Counted from the first letter of the stretch, positions 32,801 to 44,304 are shown. The stretch is DNA of 64,000 bases from Chimonanthus salicifolius (GCA_013350335.1 CM023536.1:12467520-12531519), one strand, 5' to 3'. Made by a program: numbers and translations. Notes: generated by a model from the sequence alone, not told the origin.

Positions 32801-34229
32801 TGCAACATATATTATTTCAAATAACTTCTAAGTTTAATAGAAATTAGTGTATGTACGGTTTTAAAAATTAGTTGAGTTTAAGGTGACTAGAGACTTAGTC
32901 ACTCGCCAAGTCCGAGTCTGACTTGTGGAGTTCAAAATTTATAACATACTTATCCAATCAAGATTTAGGTCATCGACAAGTCTATTTGTAGACTTTTCTG
33001 TCCTTTGGCCTTCCCTTCTAGATGAAATATCACTTTTTTGTTTCATTTCAAGGAAAAAAAAATAAAAATAAAGACTAAAGTACAAAAACTTTAATTAATA
33101 TTTTGAATTACTTATATACTGATTTTTTTGCTCACTCGTACTAAAAACAAGTTGGCCGAATTTTAAATTTTAGCCAATATTATTTGAAACTGATATATCT
33201 TATGAATATGACATTTTAGGGGCAAAAGTCTCACTTTGGAACTTCCACCAACACATATGAATAAATAATTTGAAGGGGTTGGAGTGAAGGTCACGAATCC
33301 ATTTCAAAAAATGAGAGTTTTAAGTTCGATTCGCACTCCACTCCAAATAATCACTCCATGTATAATTATTCAGTGTGTATAGATAGGAAAGTTTATACAT
33401 ACTCTGAAATTTAGTCGACTGTTCTAAAAAGTCTAGACACTTTCATCGTAAAAAATACATACATGAATAAAGATAAAATGTAATGGTCATTTGAATTTCA
33501 AGAACTTTAGGCCTAAAACTTTGTAGTTCATAAAGTCGAGTTTCAGAGAATCAATTTCCATTCTTGGGTTATTTTAACCCGAATTTCCTGATGACTCGAA
33601 GAGCCTTTTAGTTAATTAGAGTTTTGAGTATAATAAAATTATATTGCGTTTCTTAATTTTACCTTGGAGTTTCCGTTTTATATTTGGTGAAATTGGATTT
33701 CTAGGGTGAGAAATTAAAAATTCCTTAATTGTAATTTGACATCCATTAAACCCCCCAAATATTCTGCATGCTTTCATTCAATTTTTTCTTTTACAAATAA
33801 TTTAAAATAGAGATGAACTTCTAGAAAAAAATTCAGAAAATATAAAAAAAAAAACTAACAAATAAATCATAAACACCTACGTTAATGTCCACAAATCTTA
33901 AATGGTCAGATATGAATGTCGACAAGCCTTATGTTCTTTTAATATGCAACAAACATCTTTTTTCAAAAAATCAAATTTGATAAAATTCTTGAAAAAATAT
34001 TAAGAAAATCAAACAAACATCATCCAAATTGTCTAAATCATATTATGACAGCTCTACCGAAATTTCTTAATTCTCTTTCATGCTTCCCTTAAAAAAAAAA
34101 AAATCACTTCCAAAATAGATGTTATCTTAGAGTAAAAAAGGTAAAAAAAAAAAATAAAGTCTGAAAACACGGTTAGATATGGATTTAGAGAATCTTTTAA
34201 GAATCTCTTTGAAAGGGTTAGTCACTGCG
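32801..34229. other. AT-rich intergenic DNA, no gene seen
   Basis: Contains a family-A SINE (33266-33430) and, at 33490-33600, sequence resembling the 'ACAACTTTGTAGTT' block of the long-LTR family (compare 6665 and 22915). Poly(A) tracts occur at 33052, 33846 and 34091. No coding or RNA gene signal. Confidence 0.45.
33266..33430 (+). mobile_element. SINE family A copy
   Basis: GGTTGGAGTGAAGGTCACGAATCC, B-box-like AAGTTCGATTCGCACTCC, then CAGTGTGTATAGATAGGAAAG, in the order seen in the reference copy at 61386-61559. Confidence 0.6.
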
Positions 34230-36169
34230 GCTGTGTTTGGATGGAGGTAATTTTTATAGAGGTTACTCTTAAGTAGGGGTCACCTTTGAAAAGAAGTTAC
34301 CCTTATCTTGTTTGATAATTGCAGTGGTAAAGTAAGAACTTACCCTAGGGTAAAAAATCTTGTTTGGTACCTATTAACAGAGGTAACTTGATATATTAAT
34401 AATTTTATGAGAAATTTTATAAAATATAATTATTAAATAATATTCATTAAGTAAATATAATATTATCTAATTTTTATAAATTCTTTTTTTATAACTATAA
34501 TTTAAAATGAACACTTGCATTCTAACAGTAAAAAAATAAATAAAGAAAAAAATAGATATTATTATTTTAAATCCCAATAAATGAATAAAAAAATATCAAC
34601 ATATCTCTTTATAAAAAAATATAATTTGTTCATTGATAACATGAAAGATATAATATAATAAACTATTATAATAGTTTAATAAATCACAACAAATATAAAA
34701 TTAAAATTAAAAATTGTCAAGGGCTGAACTCCTTAAAAATAAAATATTTTGACAAGTATGTTTCACAAATTTTTTTTTATTTTTATATTATATAGATTTA
34801 ATAAAATTATTAATTTTCATAAAATTGTTAATAGTCAGTTTACCCCTACTTAGAATTACCCATACTCAAGGGTAACCCCTATAAAAATTTACCCCTCACC
34901 CAAATGCATCATGTTGAAAATGTTGCAGTTTTTTTTTTATATATTATATAGATTTAATAAAATTGTTAATATGTCAGTTTACCCCTACTTACAATTACCC
35001 CTACTCAAGGGTAACTCCTGTAAAAATTTTCCCCTCACCCAAATGCATCACGTTAAAAATGTTGGAGATTTTTTTTATATTATATAGATTTAATAAAATT
35101 ATTAATTCTAATAAAATTGTTAATATGTTAATTTACCCCTACTTATAATTACCCCTACTCAAGGGTAACCCCTATAAAAATTTACCCCTCACCCAAATGC
35201 ATCACGTTGAAAATGTTGCAGATTTTTTTTATATTATATAAATTTAATAAAATTATTAATTCTCATAAAATTATTAATATGTCAGTTTATCCCTACTTAC
35301 AATTACCCTTACTCAAGGGTAACCCCTGTAAAAATTTACCCATCACCCAAATACATCATGTTGAAATGTTGACATATTTTTTAAATAATCTTCTAATAGA
35401 ATAAATTGTTAATTACCCTAAAAGAGATTATCATGAACCTCAAACTTTTTCAGAGTTTTGAGACCCTATCAAAATTTTGACAGAATCACCCCTTAAAAAT
35501 AGAACATTTTGACAAATACGTTTCAGAAAATTTTACTTTTATTTTTATATTATATGGATTAAATAAAATTATTAATTATTCTAAAATTGTTAATATGTCA
35601 GGTTACCCCTACTCAAGGGTAACCTGGGGTAATCCCTGTAAAAAATTACTTCTCATCCAAATGCATCATGTTGAAAATCCATATAATATAAAAAATAAAT
35701 TACTAATTATTTGAAATCTATTAATTTTTCAATTATATAATATATAATTGAAAAATAGAGGAAGGTACGGGATAAATAGGGGAAAGGTTTCCGTAAAAAA
35801 TAAAAAACCACTATTATTATTTTAAATTTCAATAAATGAATTAAAAAATTCTACATATCTCTTCATAAAAAAATATAATTTGTTATTTGGTGATATGAAA
35901 TTTATCAAATGGAAATAATTGAGTGCTTTTAAATAAAAATAAAAGCCAAGTACTCACCAAAATAAATAAATAAATAAAATGTAAAAAAAAAAATCTCATA
36001 AAAAAGCAAAAGGGAGCGTAAGGAGGGATATTCAAGAATGAATACCCCAAGCCCTATGGGGGTATTCAAAATGGTAACCAGAAAGATAAAAATTTGAAAT
36101 TTTACCCTTAACCCCTTGTTACCAAGGGGTAACAGGGGGTTACCCCCTCTTGCCCCCATCCAAATGGAG
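34230..36169. mobile_element. Long MITE with 'TTTGGATGG' inverted ends
   Basis: The left end GGCTGTGTTTGGATGGAGG and the right end CCCCCATCCAAATGGAGCC are inverted repeats. GGC...TTTGG ends are common in PIF/Harbinger-type MITEs, but the TSD is unclear (TGC / TAC). Numerous TTACCCCTACT / GGGTAACCCC words allow local hairpins. A minisatellite occupies the centre. No transposase ORF. Confidence 0.6.
34765..35400. repeat. Minisatellite, about 140-154-bp unit, four copies
   Basis: The marker CCCAAATGCATCA(C/T)GTT occurs at 34902, 35041, 35195 and 35349, giving periods of 139, 154 and 154. A further separated copy is at 35658. Each unit holds ATTATATAGATTTAATAAAA, GTTTACCCCTACTTACAATT and CTCAAGGGTAACCCC. 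Confidence 0.85.
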
Positions 36170-36414
36170 CCTACATCTACAAACGATTGAGAATAAAGGA
36201 AAGTGAGTTAAAAAACCTTTAAAAAGTTTTGGGCCCAAAAGTAGGCCTAAGCAAAATGGGCTAATGCAGGCCTTAGAGCTCGTATCCTAATATGTATCAG
36301 TTCAACATACATTGATCTGTATTGGCCGATAATTTTATCATTAAAATGAATTACCTTGAACAATAGAAAAAGGGAAATGCCCAACTCTTTAATCTATCAA
36401 GTTGATACTTGGAT

Positions 36415-36660
36415 CAGGGGTAAAAATATTGGGATTGGATGGTATCGGCCGATAACATTTTCTCTCCTCTTTTTTTTTGGAAATATCAATTAATAGTTTC
36501 TTTTAAAAACCCAAGCCAACATGCACCCGATATCGGCCGAGATATTTCCCGAGTCCACACCGATATTCTTTTTTTTTAAATCACCTATATTTATTCATGT
36601 CAACTGGTATCGTTGATATGAATAATGTACGGCCGATACGATAAGAGATTTCGTCCCCTG
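36415..36660. mobile_element. hAT-like MITE, TATCGGCCGATA family, complete
   Basis: CAGGGGTAAAAATATTGG at the left and GTCCCCTG at the right. 8-bp flanks ACTTGGAT (36407-36414) and AGTTGGAT (36661-36668) match at 7 of 8, as expected for a hAT insertion. The interior has TATCGGCCGATAAC, GATATCGGCCGAGATA and ACGGCCGATACGAT. Confidence 0.75.
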
Positions 36661-37440
36661 AGTTGGATTACCATACTTTTGAAGAATTATATAGATTGGT
36701 TCATCCTTATTTTCCAATCATTAGAAGTAAAATAGAAGGACCACATGGATATGGATGGGTCCAGTGTCTTACCTGGACCGTCAATCAAATGAGAAATACG
36801 TAGAATCTCCAAGGGCAGTGAAGAATAACCTTCTTTTTTTACCACGGAAACTATAATAAATATGGTCCAGATCTATGTCCATATAGTCGCCAATCTAGGT
36901 TTTGGGGCCTAAATTGGGCTAGGTTGTAATCCGGACTCAAATAATTCGATATGAATTTGAATTGGGTTAGGTTGGAATAATTTAAATTAAGATTGGTTTA
37001 GAAATGAATTTTTCAACCCAACTAGAAAATTGGGATGGATAAAGTTGAGGACTTCGATTGAATTGAATTTGATCTGACTTAACTCGGCCCAAATTTTATA
37101 TGTTGTATGTTTACAATATATAATAGAACTTGATTGTATAAAATTAGTTTTTTTAAAGTTTGGTTTCTAAATTAATAGCATATTTTACTTTTATGTTCTT
37201 TTCTCCACTTTCAGAATTAAACCTTGAGACAATATTTAAATCTAAACACATGTACAATCTAGAGTTATATTATCTTGTGCAATAGATTGACATGAAGCAT
37301 ATATATTATGCCTTTTAGTAATCTTTATTAAAGTTATTAATTTAGTTGAACTAGACCCAACCCAATTTAAAATTGAATTGGCTTGGTTTACAAAATATGT
37401 TGAAGTTGGTATTGGTTTGAGTTGCTTGGTTTGAAATATA
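36661..37440. other. No gene seen
   Basis: AT-rich DNA with repeated AATTGGGTTAGG / AACCCAATTTAAA words between 36900 and 37400, possibly an old MITE. No coding signal. Confidence 0.45.
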
Positions 37441-37756
37441 TGCTCAACTGAATCAAAGTTGATCATACTGAATTATGAGTTGATTTAAGATTGAAATTAA
37501 CTTTGATCAATTTATTTTTATGATCACGGTATCCAGATCTTTTAGAGCATCCGAATAATTTTCAAAGCATGTACATGTTTCTCTGTCTACACACTTCGGG
37601 TAATTCTATGAAAAATAGGTCTTTGGAGTAAAACTGTAAATTGAACTTAAGACTCGCGCTTCCTAAATCAAATTCTTAATCATAACTAATGCTCAACTAA
37701 ATCAAAGTTGAGGATACTGAAAGTATGAGTTGATCTAAGGTTGAAATTAAATTGAG
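37441..37756 (-). mobile_element. SINE family A copy between 65-bp direct repeats
   Basis: 37504-37688 is a minus-strand family-A SINE (TTTATGATCACGGTATCCAGA, CTACACACTTCGGGTAATTC, GAACTTAAGACTCGCGCTTC). It is flanked by a direct repeat of about 65 bp: 37441-37503 and 37689-37756 both read ATGCTCAACT(G/A)AATCAAA...GTTGAAATTAA, far longer than a normal TSD. Confidence 0.6.
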
Positions 37757-38811
37757 CAAACTATCAAGTTTTACCTTTAGATATTCAAAAGAATCAGATA
37801 GTAATTTTTGCACTCCTATTTTTTCCTATAGTACACCTTTTTAAAAGGAATTTCTAAATTTGCCCTTCCTTTTAAGAAAAAAAAAAAAAGAGGAGAAAAG
37901 AGAAGAAGAGATAAATTTGAAAATTCTTTTTAAAAAGGTGCACCAAGGGACAAAATTATCCTTCGAAAATAGTGTATCAATATGTACTTTTATTTTTTAA
38001 ATAAAGAGATGCTAATGAACTCTCTTGTAATATTAAAAAATATATACTAAACTATATACTCCCTTTTTTTATTTTTTTATACCGACAATCAAAATGGATT
38101 AAATTTGATTTATCACAATTTTATGACATCAAGAGAGGTTAAAAACAATCAATTTACGACATCGATCCACCAAATATGGTCTCCATTAATTGTTCCCATT
38201 TCATGTATGGGCAAGACAAGAGGATGATTCTAACCACCTTTGTATTATATTATATCACCCATAATATAATGGGCATCCCTTGTGTTCATGCTCCTTAATC
38301 GCATTAAATATCCAGAAACTTATAAATTTATTGAAAAAAAAATGAATTTCATTTTATGTTTGTAAATATATGATATAAAGTTATTGGTTAAAGATTCGAA
38401 AAAGACTCTAGGGAATCGATTCAAATCAGCTCAACTGGAGAAAATTTAAATTTGAACGACAAAGTTTTTTTAAATATTTTTAAAAACTCGTTCAAATTTC
38501 TCAATTTAATTATATTTTCAAACAATAGTACAATTCCTACTTTCTATAATTATATAAAATAAATTTCAACTTATATTATGCTGGGCTTTGAATGAGTCTT
38601 AGATTGAAAATGTAGATGAAGATTAGAGATTTATAAAAAACTTAGATCGCTCCACCTAACAGGTTAGTTTTTTGAGATATATATGACTGCCTCAAGTGGG
38701 CTCAGGAGATCCCTTAGGATCAAAGGAGACGGTTAGGGCTACAAACCAGTCACATGTTAGAAGTACAGAGAGAGACATTTATAAATTACTCTATCTAATA
38801 AGTTAGTCTAT
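37757..38811. other. No gene seen
   Basis: AT-rich intergenic DNA. An imperfect inverted pair CCTTTTTAAAAGGAATT (37826) / AATTCTTTTTAAAAAGG (37922) surrounds a poly(A) tract at 37876. No coding or RNA gene signal. Confidence 0.4.
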
Positions 38812-39000
38812 TTTTTTTAAGATTCAGGAAAAACCTCAGACCCACCCTAACTTACACCTTGACTATAGCCCTACTAAAACTCTTGAGAGAGCAAAATAGA
38901 CCTCATACTTTCGGATAAAAATCACCGGGGCTTGAACTCATGAGCTCTCTCTTTCTGAGAGAAGAGGCCACCAGTTGAGCTAGTGGGTTAATAAGCAAGT
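38812..39000 (-). mobile_element. SINE family B copy
   Basis: Complement begins with a tRNA-like head CACTAGCTCAACTGGTGGCC, a hairpin TCTCTCAGAAAGAGAGA and a B box GAGTTCAAGCCCC. The far end is a T-tract (38812-38819) on the plus strand, i.e. the poly(A) tail. It lies about 500 bases upstream of the LSH start codon. Confidence 0.65.
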
Positions 39001-39224
39001 TTTAGAAATAGATACCTTATTTAAGATATTATTTATTTGATGATATTATCTGAGTGGGTTAAAATCTCATGCAAAGCTGAAAACAATCTTCTATTTACTC
39101 TCGGGCAAGCTACAGTGAGTTGGTAGAGGATTTTACTGACATTAACAAGGCAGGCAGTGGTGGGAGCTGGGAAGGAGGTGAGAGTGAAGTAGAGAAAATG
39201 AGTCGGGTCGATATGTCCCACCAC

Positions 39225-39230
39225 CACGTG
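39225..39230. promoter_or_regulatory. G-box upstream of LSH
   Basis: CACGTG about 270 bases before the LSH start codon. G-boxes bind bHLH and bZIP factors in plants; function here is inferred from position only. A TATA-like TTTTATAC lies at about 39263-39270. Confidence 0.4.
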
Positions 39231-39284
39231 AAATATCAACACTCCATTTTCATTATCAAACCTTTTATACGTCCAATCTCTTCC

Positions 39285-39497
39285 GTCTCTTTCTCTTTTC
39301 TTCTTCTTCTCTCCTCTCTTCTCCGCCAAATCCTCTGCATCTCACAAATCCCACACCCAATTTCATAAATAAAAAAAAAAAAATCTTCTCCTTCTTTCTT
39401 CTTCTTTTTCTTCTTCTAAGCTTCTACCCTTGACTCTTAGATGAAAGACCAGTGACGGGGTCAAAGCCCAAAACCCAGAAAGGAAAATAGAGAGAAG
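39285..39497 (+). promoter_or_regulatory. LSH 5' leader with pyrimidine patches and a uORF
   Basis: Two CT-rich stretches (39284-39320 and 39384-39424) are typical of plant core-promoter Y patches or leaders. A minimal uORF, ATG-AAA-GAC-CAG-TGA, lies at 39441-39455 and stops 42 bases before the main ATG. If transcription starts upstream of it, it could lower LSH translation. The start site itself cannot be placed from sequence alone. Confidence 0.5.
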
Positions 39498-40154
39498 ATG
39501 GATGCAGACGCGGTGGCAACGAACCCGGGACGGGTGGAATCGGCAGCACCACTGAGTCGGTACGAGTCACAGAAGCGGCGGGACTGGAACACCTTCTTGC
39601 AGTATCTAAAGAACCACAAACCGCCGCTGTCGTTAGCAAGGTGCAGCGGCGCGCACGTGATCGAGTTCCTGAGGTACTTGGACCAGTTCGGTAAGACGAA
39701 GGTGCACGTAAATGGGTGCACCTTCTTCGGCCACCCCAACCCGCCGGGCCCCTGCACCTGCCCTCTCAAGCAGGCGTGGGGAAGCTTGGATGCTCTGATC
39801 GGACGGCTAAGAGCCGCCTACGAGGAGAACGGCGGCCGGCCGGAGTCCAACCCCTTTGGAGCCAGGGCAGTCAGAATATATCTGAGGGAGGTTAGGGAAG
39901 GACAGGCCAAGGCACGTGGGATTCCTTACGAGAAGAAGAAGCGGAAGCGGCCCACCATTGGGCCTCCTTCTGTCGGCCACACTGAAGATGCTGGTGGTCC
40001 ATCTTCTTCTCCTCCTCCACCTCCGCCTTCTGTTGCTGCTGCTAGCTGTGGTGGCGGTGGCGGTGGCGGTGGCGATGGTTCTGCTGCTAATTCATCTGAA
40101 CTGTCCATTTCATCCACTTCGGCCGCTGTTGCTACTTCTTCCGGTGATGTATAG
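39498..40154 (+). CDS. LSH: ALOG-domain transcription factor, LSH family
   Basis: Single-exon gene of 218 residues. The ALOG domain spans about residues 21-145 ([60 protein letters not shown]). Its zinc-ribbon insert has the HxxxC...CxC ligands H70, C74, C86, C88. A nuclear localisation signal KKKRKR is at 146-151. The C-terminal tail is low-complexity: six prolines (172-177), eight glycines (185-192), then Ser/Ala-rich. The family (Arabidopsis LSH1-10, rice G1, tomato TMF) consists of DNA-binding nuclear proteins that restrain differentiation at meristem and organ boundaries. Domain, length and absence of introns all fit. The start has A at -3 and G at +4 (AAGATGG). Which LSH orthologue it is cannot be told; the long tail recalls the LSH3/LSH4 group. 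Nothing suggests it is broken. Confidence 0.96.
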   Translation: MDADAVATNPGRVESAAPLSRYESQKRRDWNTFLQYLKNHKPPLSLARCSGAHVIEFLRYLDQFGKTKVHVNGCTFFGHPNPPGPCTCPLKQAWGSLDALIGRLRAAYEENGGRPESNPFGARAVRIYLREVREGQAKARGIPYEKKKRKRPTIGPPSVGHTEDAGGPSSSPPPPPPSVAAASCGGGGGGGGDGSAANSSELSISSTSAAVATSSGDV

Positions 40155-40450
40155 ATACTCTCTCTCTCTCTAATGTCCTTAGTATATAATATATAGATAT
40201 ATTATCAATACATGAAGAAAAGGACTTGCTATTTGGGTGGGTACCATTTCTTTTCCTTGAAATGGAAATTGAAGGGTATTAATTTTCTTGATCTTTAGCT
40301 GCAAGTGGACAATTTTCATATGATCCATGAAGGAGAGTACTTAGTACTTACAAATTTCTCTCTTTTGATCTCTGTTAATGATCTTTAAATGGAAATAAAT
40401 TATCTTTTTTTTTTTTTGTTCATCTTGAAATTCCTCTCTCTCAATAATAG
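40155..40450 (+). other. LSH 3' flank / probable 3' UTR
   Basis: Starts with a (CT)n run at 40160-40172 and a self-complementary ATATATAGATATAT stretch. GGAAATAAATTAT near 40390 is a possible polyadenylation signal, followed by a T-tract. Confidence 0.45.
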
Positions 40451-42231
40451 AGATTCGGAAATAGTAGGAAATGCTATGATATGTATTACTTGTATTTATT
40501 TGTCATACTAACCACCTACCATCTTCACCTTCCTGAGAAAAACGACTGGCAGCAGACTTTTTCTCCTCATTTTTTTTTTCTTTTCAATTTCCATTCTAAA
40601 CGTAACAACGAAATTCTTATAAAAATAGATCTCTCCCCTTTGATGACAGGAACTGGTATTTTAAATTCAAAATTAGTAATTTATATCATTAATTTCCTTC
40701 GACCATTTTTCAGCAGCTCCAGTTGCCATGTTTTCTTTTTCTGCAGGAAAAAACCATGGTAATAAAGAGAAAAGAGGAACTCCAAGAGATTGATTTTAGG
40801 GGTTGAGACACAAAACTTCTTCAGAATTAAGGTCTTCAGTTGTACTCCAACGAAAGATCACTCTATGCAAACTTACAGTCGTGTGCGGATTGAGAAGTTT
40901 TTGGGAAGTTTTTATACAATCCTAAAGACTAATCCGGTGCAATGTCTGAACACCTTTGACTAAAAAAAGAAAAGAGTTAATACCCTTCTCAATCACTGAA
41001 CATCACCATAATTTTTATTGTCAAAATTACTTGTCATATTTGTATGAGATCTATTATGGAAGAAAAGAAAATTTATCTAAAATTTAAATTAGGAATGATA
41101 TTCTTGAACAAAAAATCTTGATATTTGTAGAGTGCTGCACTTGTACTTTCTAAAAGTGGAGAAGGGGTAACTATGTGCTATGAAAACAGGTGCAAATGTA
41201 GCCTCCTTTCTTTTCACATTCAGTATGCAAATAAAATCTAATTTAAAGTATTTTTGTGACTTTTATTTATTTCATGCATTTAAAATCATTTAATTATCAT
41301 AATTTAAAATTTTAAAAATGATTATTTTACATTGTCCAATGAACAGTAACAATAAATAAATCTTTAAATTCATTAAAATAATCAAATCATCAATCTTTAT
41401 GTCCTTTGCCTGGGAGATTATATTATCTAGACTATATTCTGCAGTAAACCTACTAAATCATTAGTTTGTTTGGGCCAATAGGCCTCTTAATATACTAATT
41501 CACAGGGAAATCAGGAGCCTTCACAAGTTCACATACTAAAATTTGTTGTGTAAATATTAAACATTAATCACGTCGGATTAACTTAATGATTGAGGTATAA
41601 GACTTTAGGATTGAAGCCTTGAATTCAATCTCGGATAACTCCAACGATGGACTATTTTTTTGTGGAATATGTAGAGAATCCCGACTTGAAATTCTTCCTC
41701 CTTTCAAGAGGTGGGGCATTAGCTTCACAATTATTTTCATCCATCCATTTATTTTTATTTGTTTAATAGCTCTTCCAGTAAGTCACATTATTAGAGTTTG
41801 AGTTGAAGTTCAATAACACCCATAAAACTACATTTAGTATTCAGTGAGACTAATGTTTACACTACTATAGGGAAATTTTTATTTGACTATTGCAAAAGAA
41901 ATCAATTTTATTAAATATTGTTACTAGTACCATTAAAGATGATGAATCTTTTTTTATCAAGTAGTTTATTTACAATGCTGTCAAAAAGTTCATTTAATCA
42001 CTAAGGTTGAATAAAACCCATTAAACTCCACTTAGTATTTTAGTGACATTAGTGTTTACACTTATATAAAAAGGAAGATTCTGAATCACTATTATACAGT
42101 AAATCAGCTTGATCAAATATGATTAGCTTACTTATCAAAGAAAATGATTATAGACATTAGACACTATCAACACCAAAAATTAATCTATACTTCAAATAGT
42201 TGATTATGTATGAAATTATTTTTATTTTTTA
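40451..42231. other. Intergenic DNA downstream of LSH, no gene seen
   Basis: Contains a family-A SINE (40795-40975) and a faint SINE-like segment at 41565-41640 (TTGAATTCAATCTCGG). Two similar stretches at about 41805-41900 and 41995-42075 (CAATAACACCCATAAAACTACATTTAGT / AATAAAACCCATTAAACTCCACTTAGT) form an old direct repeat. No coding signal. Confidence 0.45.
40795..40975 (+). mobile_element. SINE family A copy
   Basis: AGGGGTTGAGACACAAAAC, TCGTGTGCGGATTGAGAAG, TAAAGACTAATCCGGTGCAA, GAACACCTTTGACTAAAAAA, matching the 3' half of the family. The 5' half is diverged. Confidence 0.6.
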
Positions 42232-42395
42232 TTTTTGATGATTGTGGTGTTCAAAATCTTTTACAGTACTTGACTAATCTTTCGACTACGTGCAAGTCTC
42301 TATCCACATATATCGCGTAAAACTATGGAGAATAACCCGATAAAATGAGATTTAAACTCATGAGTCCTTCATCCTAAAACAAATTCCTGTCCAAC
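42232..42395 (-). mobile_element. SINE family A copy
   Basis: Plus strand reads TTTTTGATGATTGTGGTGTTC, TTGACTAATCTTTCGACTAC, CGTAAAACTATGGAGAATAA, ATTTAAACTCATGAGTCC: the complement of the family-A order from tail to head. Confidence 0.6.
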
Positions 42396-42787
42396 ATCAA
42401 TGAGCAGAAGTTCTAGCCTTTTTTAATTGTTCTCTCTTTTCTTTTATGTTTTTTCCTTCCATGGCACTCTTGAGAATTTGGGTTCCATTTTTGAAAGAGC
42501 TCATTACATTTCTTTCTGTGAAATGATTTGGGGCACTCTTTCATCGTGTGCATTATATATATAAATAAAGTAGAACCATTCATAATGATAATGATTAAGG
42601 TTTATTTGAAATGTGAGTAAAAAGTTTCTGTAATTACCTTTAATTAAGTCATGATTTTAAGAGTCACTAAAGTTTAAAGATAAATAAAAATTTAAAGTTA
42701 TCAAAATTTAAAAAATAACTTAATTAAATCAAATTAATTTTAATATATCATATAGTCAAACTTACATATTACCATCATATAGTCAAG

Positions 42788-43504
42788 ACCGGATTTTTCT
42801 CCGTCAAATCGTTCTACTCTTGGACTCATCAGACTTCTAGTACTGCCTTGGTTAATCGAAAGATTTGAACTTCCAAAGCACCGCCGAGGGTAATTGGCTT
42901 TTTGTGGACTGCTGGATTAGGGAAAATCTTGACTCAAGATAATTGCGAAGAAGAGGGAGAACGTTGGTTAGTGCTTGCCCCTTTTGCCTTCATGCCTCTG
43001 AAAAGTCGAATCATCGCCTTCTTCACTACCCTTTCTCTTCTTCAGTTTGGAACTCCGTCATTGCCCAGTTTGGTGCGGCTTGGGTCATGCCTTCTTCGGT
43101 TGCAGAGTTGTCCTTTGCTTGGGACATGGTCTCTGTCTCGCCGAAGTGCTCCTCTTTATGGCAGCTCTCATTATTTGCTACGCTTTGGAGCCTTTGGAGG
43201 GAACGTAATAATAGAATGTTCAGAGACACTGTTGAATCTAGTTTTGTGGTCGCTAGGCGTAGCCTCACCATGTGTACTTCGTGGGCTGCTTCCCTCCAAG
43301 AGTTCCCAAATATCTCTATATCTGACATCTTGCGCGCTTGGAAAGAATGTGCGGATTTATCTTGATCTTTTTGTCCTCCTTTGTTGTAGTAGGGGAAGGT
43401 TTTCATCCACCTTCTGGTTGTAATTTTTCGTTTGTTTCTTTGTTTTTGCACCTCTGGTGCCCTGATCTATTAATATATGAACCATTTCAAAAAAAAAAAA
43501 AAAA
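42788..43504 (+). pseudogene. LINE (L1-type) 3' end, 5'-truncated
   Basis: Reading GFFSVKSFYSW, then KAPPRVIGFLWTAGLGKILT, then after a one-base deletion LRRRGRTLVSACPFCLHASE. The zinc-binding domain that follows plant LINE reverse transcriptase continues with HRLLHYPFSSSVWNSVIAQF and LWSLWRERNNRMF. It runs to a LINE-type 3' UTR and a 15-base poly(A) at 43490-43504. 5' truncation and poly(A) are hallmarks of target-primed insertion. Stop at KI*TSK and the shift make it dead. Confidence 0.88.
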
Positions 43505-44004
43505 TCTACATTCAATCAACCCACTTTACTAGCTTCAGACAATAGTTCATTGAACTTCCTCATTCAATTAAATACTTGCATTTCTTGTCTGCCCATTTTT
43601 TAAAATCTATGGCACTTCAGTGTGAGCATTATTTAAAATTTTATAAAATAGAGTAGCTCATATATTTAATTCTGTGCTGTTTCAAGGGATATTTCTCATC
43701 GTATCATTGTTTAGGACATCTGTCCATGCTTTATTTTTTTATTCAGGATGACTATTGTCACTTATCTCATTGAAGTTCTCATGTCATTTCATTATTATCA
43801 TATATATTTTTTAAGAAATTGAGTTTCACATTTGCGATGCTGCATAAGTGACAATATAACGTTTTAAATCATAAAAAAAAAAATTCTTAACATTTTTATG
43901 CACTACAAATACTTTAAATTCATGGATCTAAGATGAATAAGATAAGATAAAAATGACCAATAATTAAAACTGTAAAAGACAATCTGCATATTCTAATGTT
44001 CTTT
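43505..44004. other. No gene seen
   Basis: AT-rich DNA without coding, RNA or repeat signal that I could recognise. Confidence 0.4.
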
Positions 44005-44185
44005 ATTGATAAAAGTGTTCTAAGACTTCTTAGAGCACCTGACTAATTCTTAGGATATGTGTAGGTCTCCTTATTCACACACACTGGATAATTCCACAGG
44101 AAGTGACTCTTTGAGGTAAAATGGGAATTGAAATCGACTCTTGCTTTTTGAAGTGGGTTCTTGCTCATCACATTAACCCCTTTGG
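44005..44185 (-). mobile_element. SINE family A copy
   Basis: TTGATAAAAGTGTTCTAAGA, CACCTGACTAATTCTTAGGA, TCACACACACTGGATAATTC, AATTGAAATCGACTC in tail-to-head order of the complement. Confidence 0.65.
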
Positions 44186-44304
44186 ATTTTGCACATTCTG
44201 ATCTTTGTGATTAATGGTTGAAATTCCACATATTGAATGGTTTTCAATCTCTTCACAATCTTTAGTACGATGAGAAAAAAAAAAGGAAAAGTCAATTTTG
44301 TAAA

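Noticed and set aside
39926..40173. Overlapping open frames on both strands of the LSH 3' half (proline/leucine-rich and serine/proline-rich)
   Set aside because: They arise from the GC-rich Pro/Gly repeats of the true LSH frame read out of phase; no domain, and the LSH frame explains the region.
42902..43423. A 173-residue frame beside the LINE frame
   Set aside because: It is the out-of-phase reading after the one-base deletion; the zinc-binding motif is in the other frame (42943-43365).
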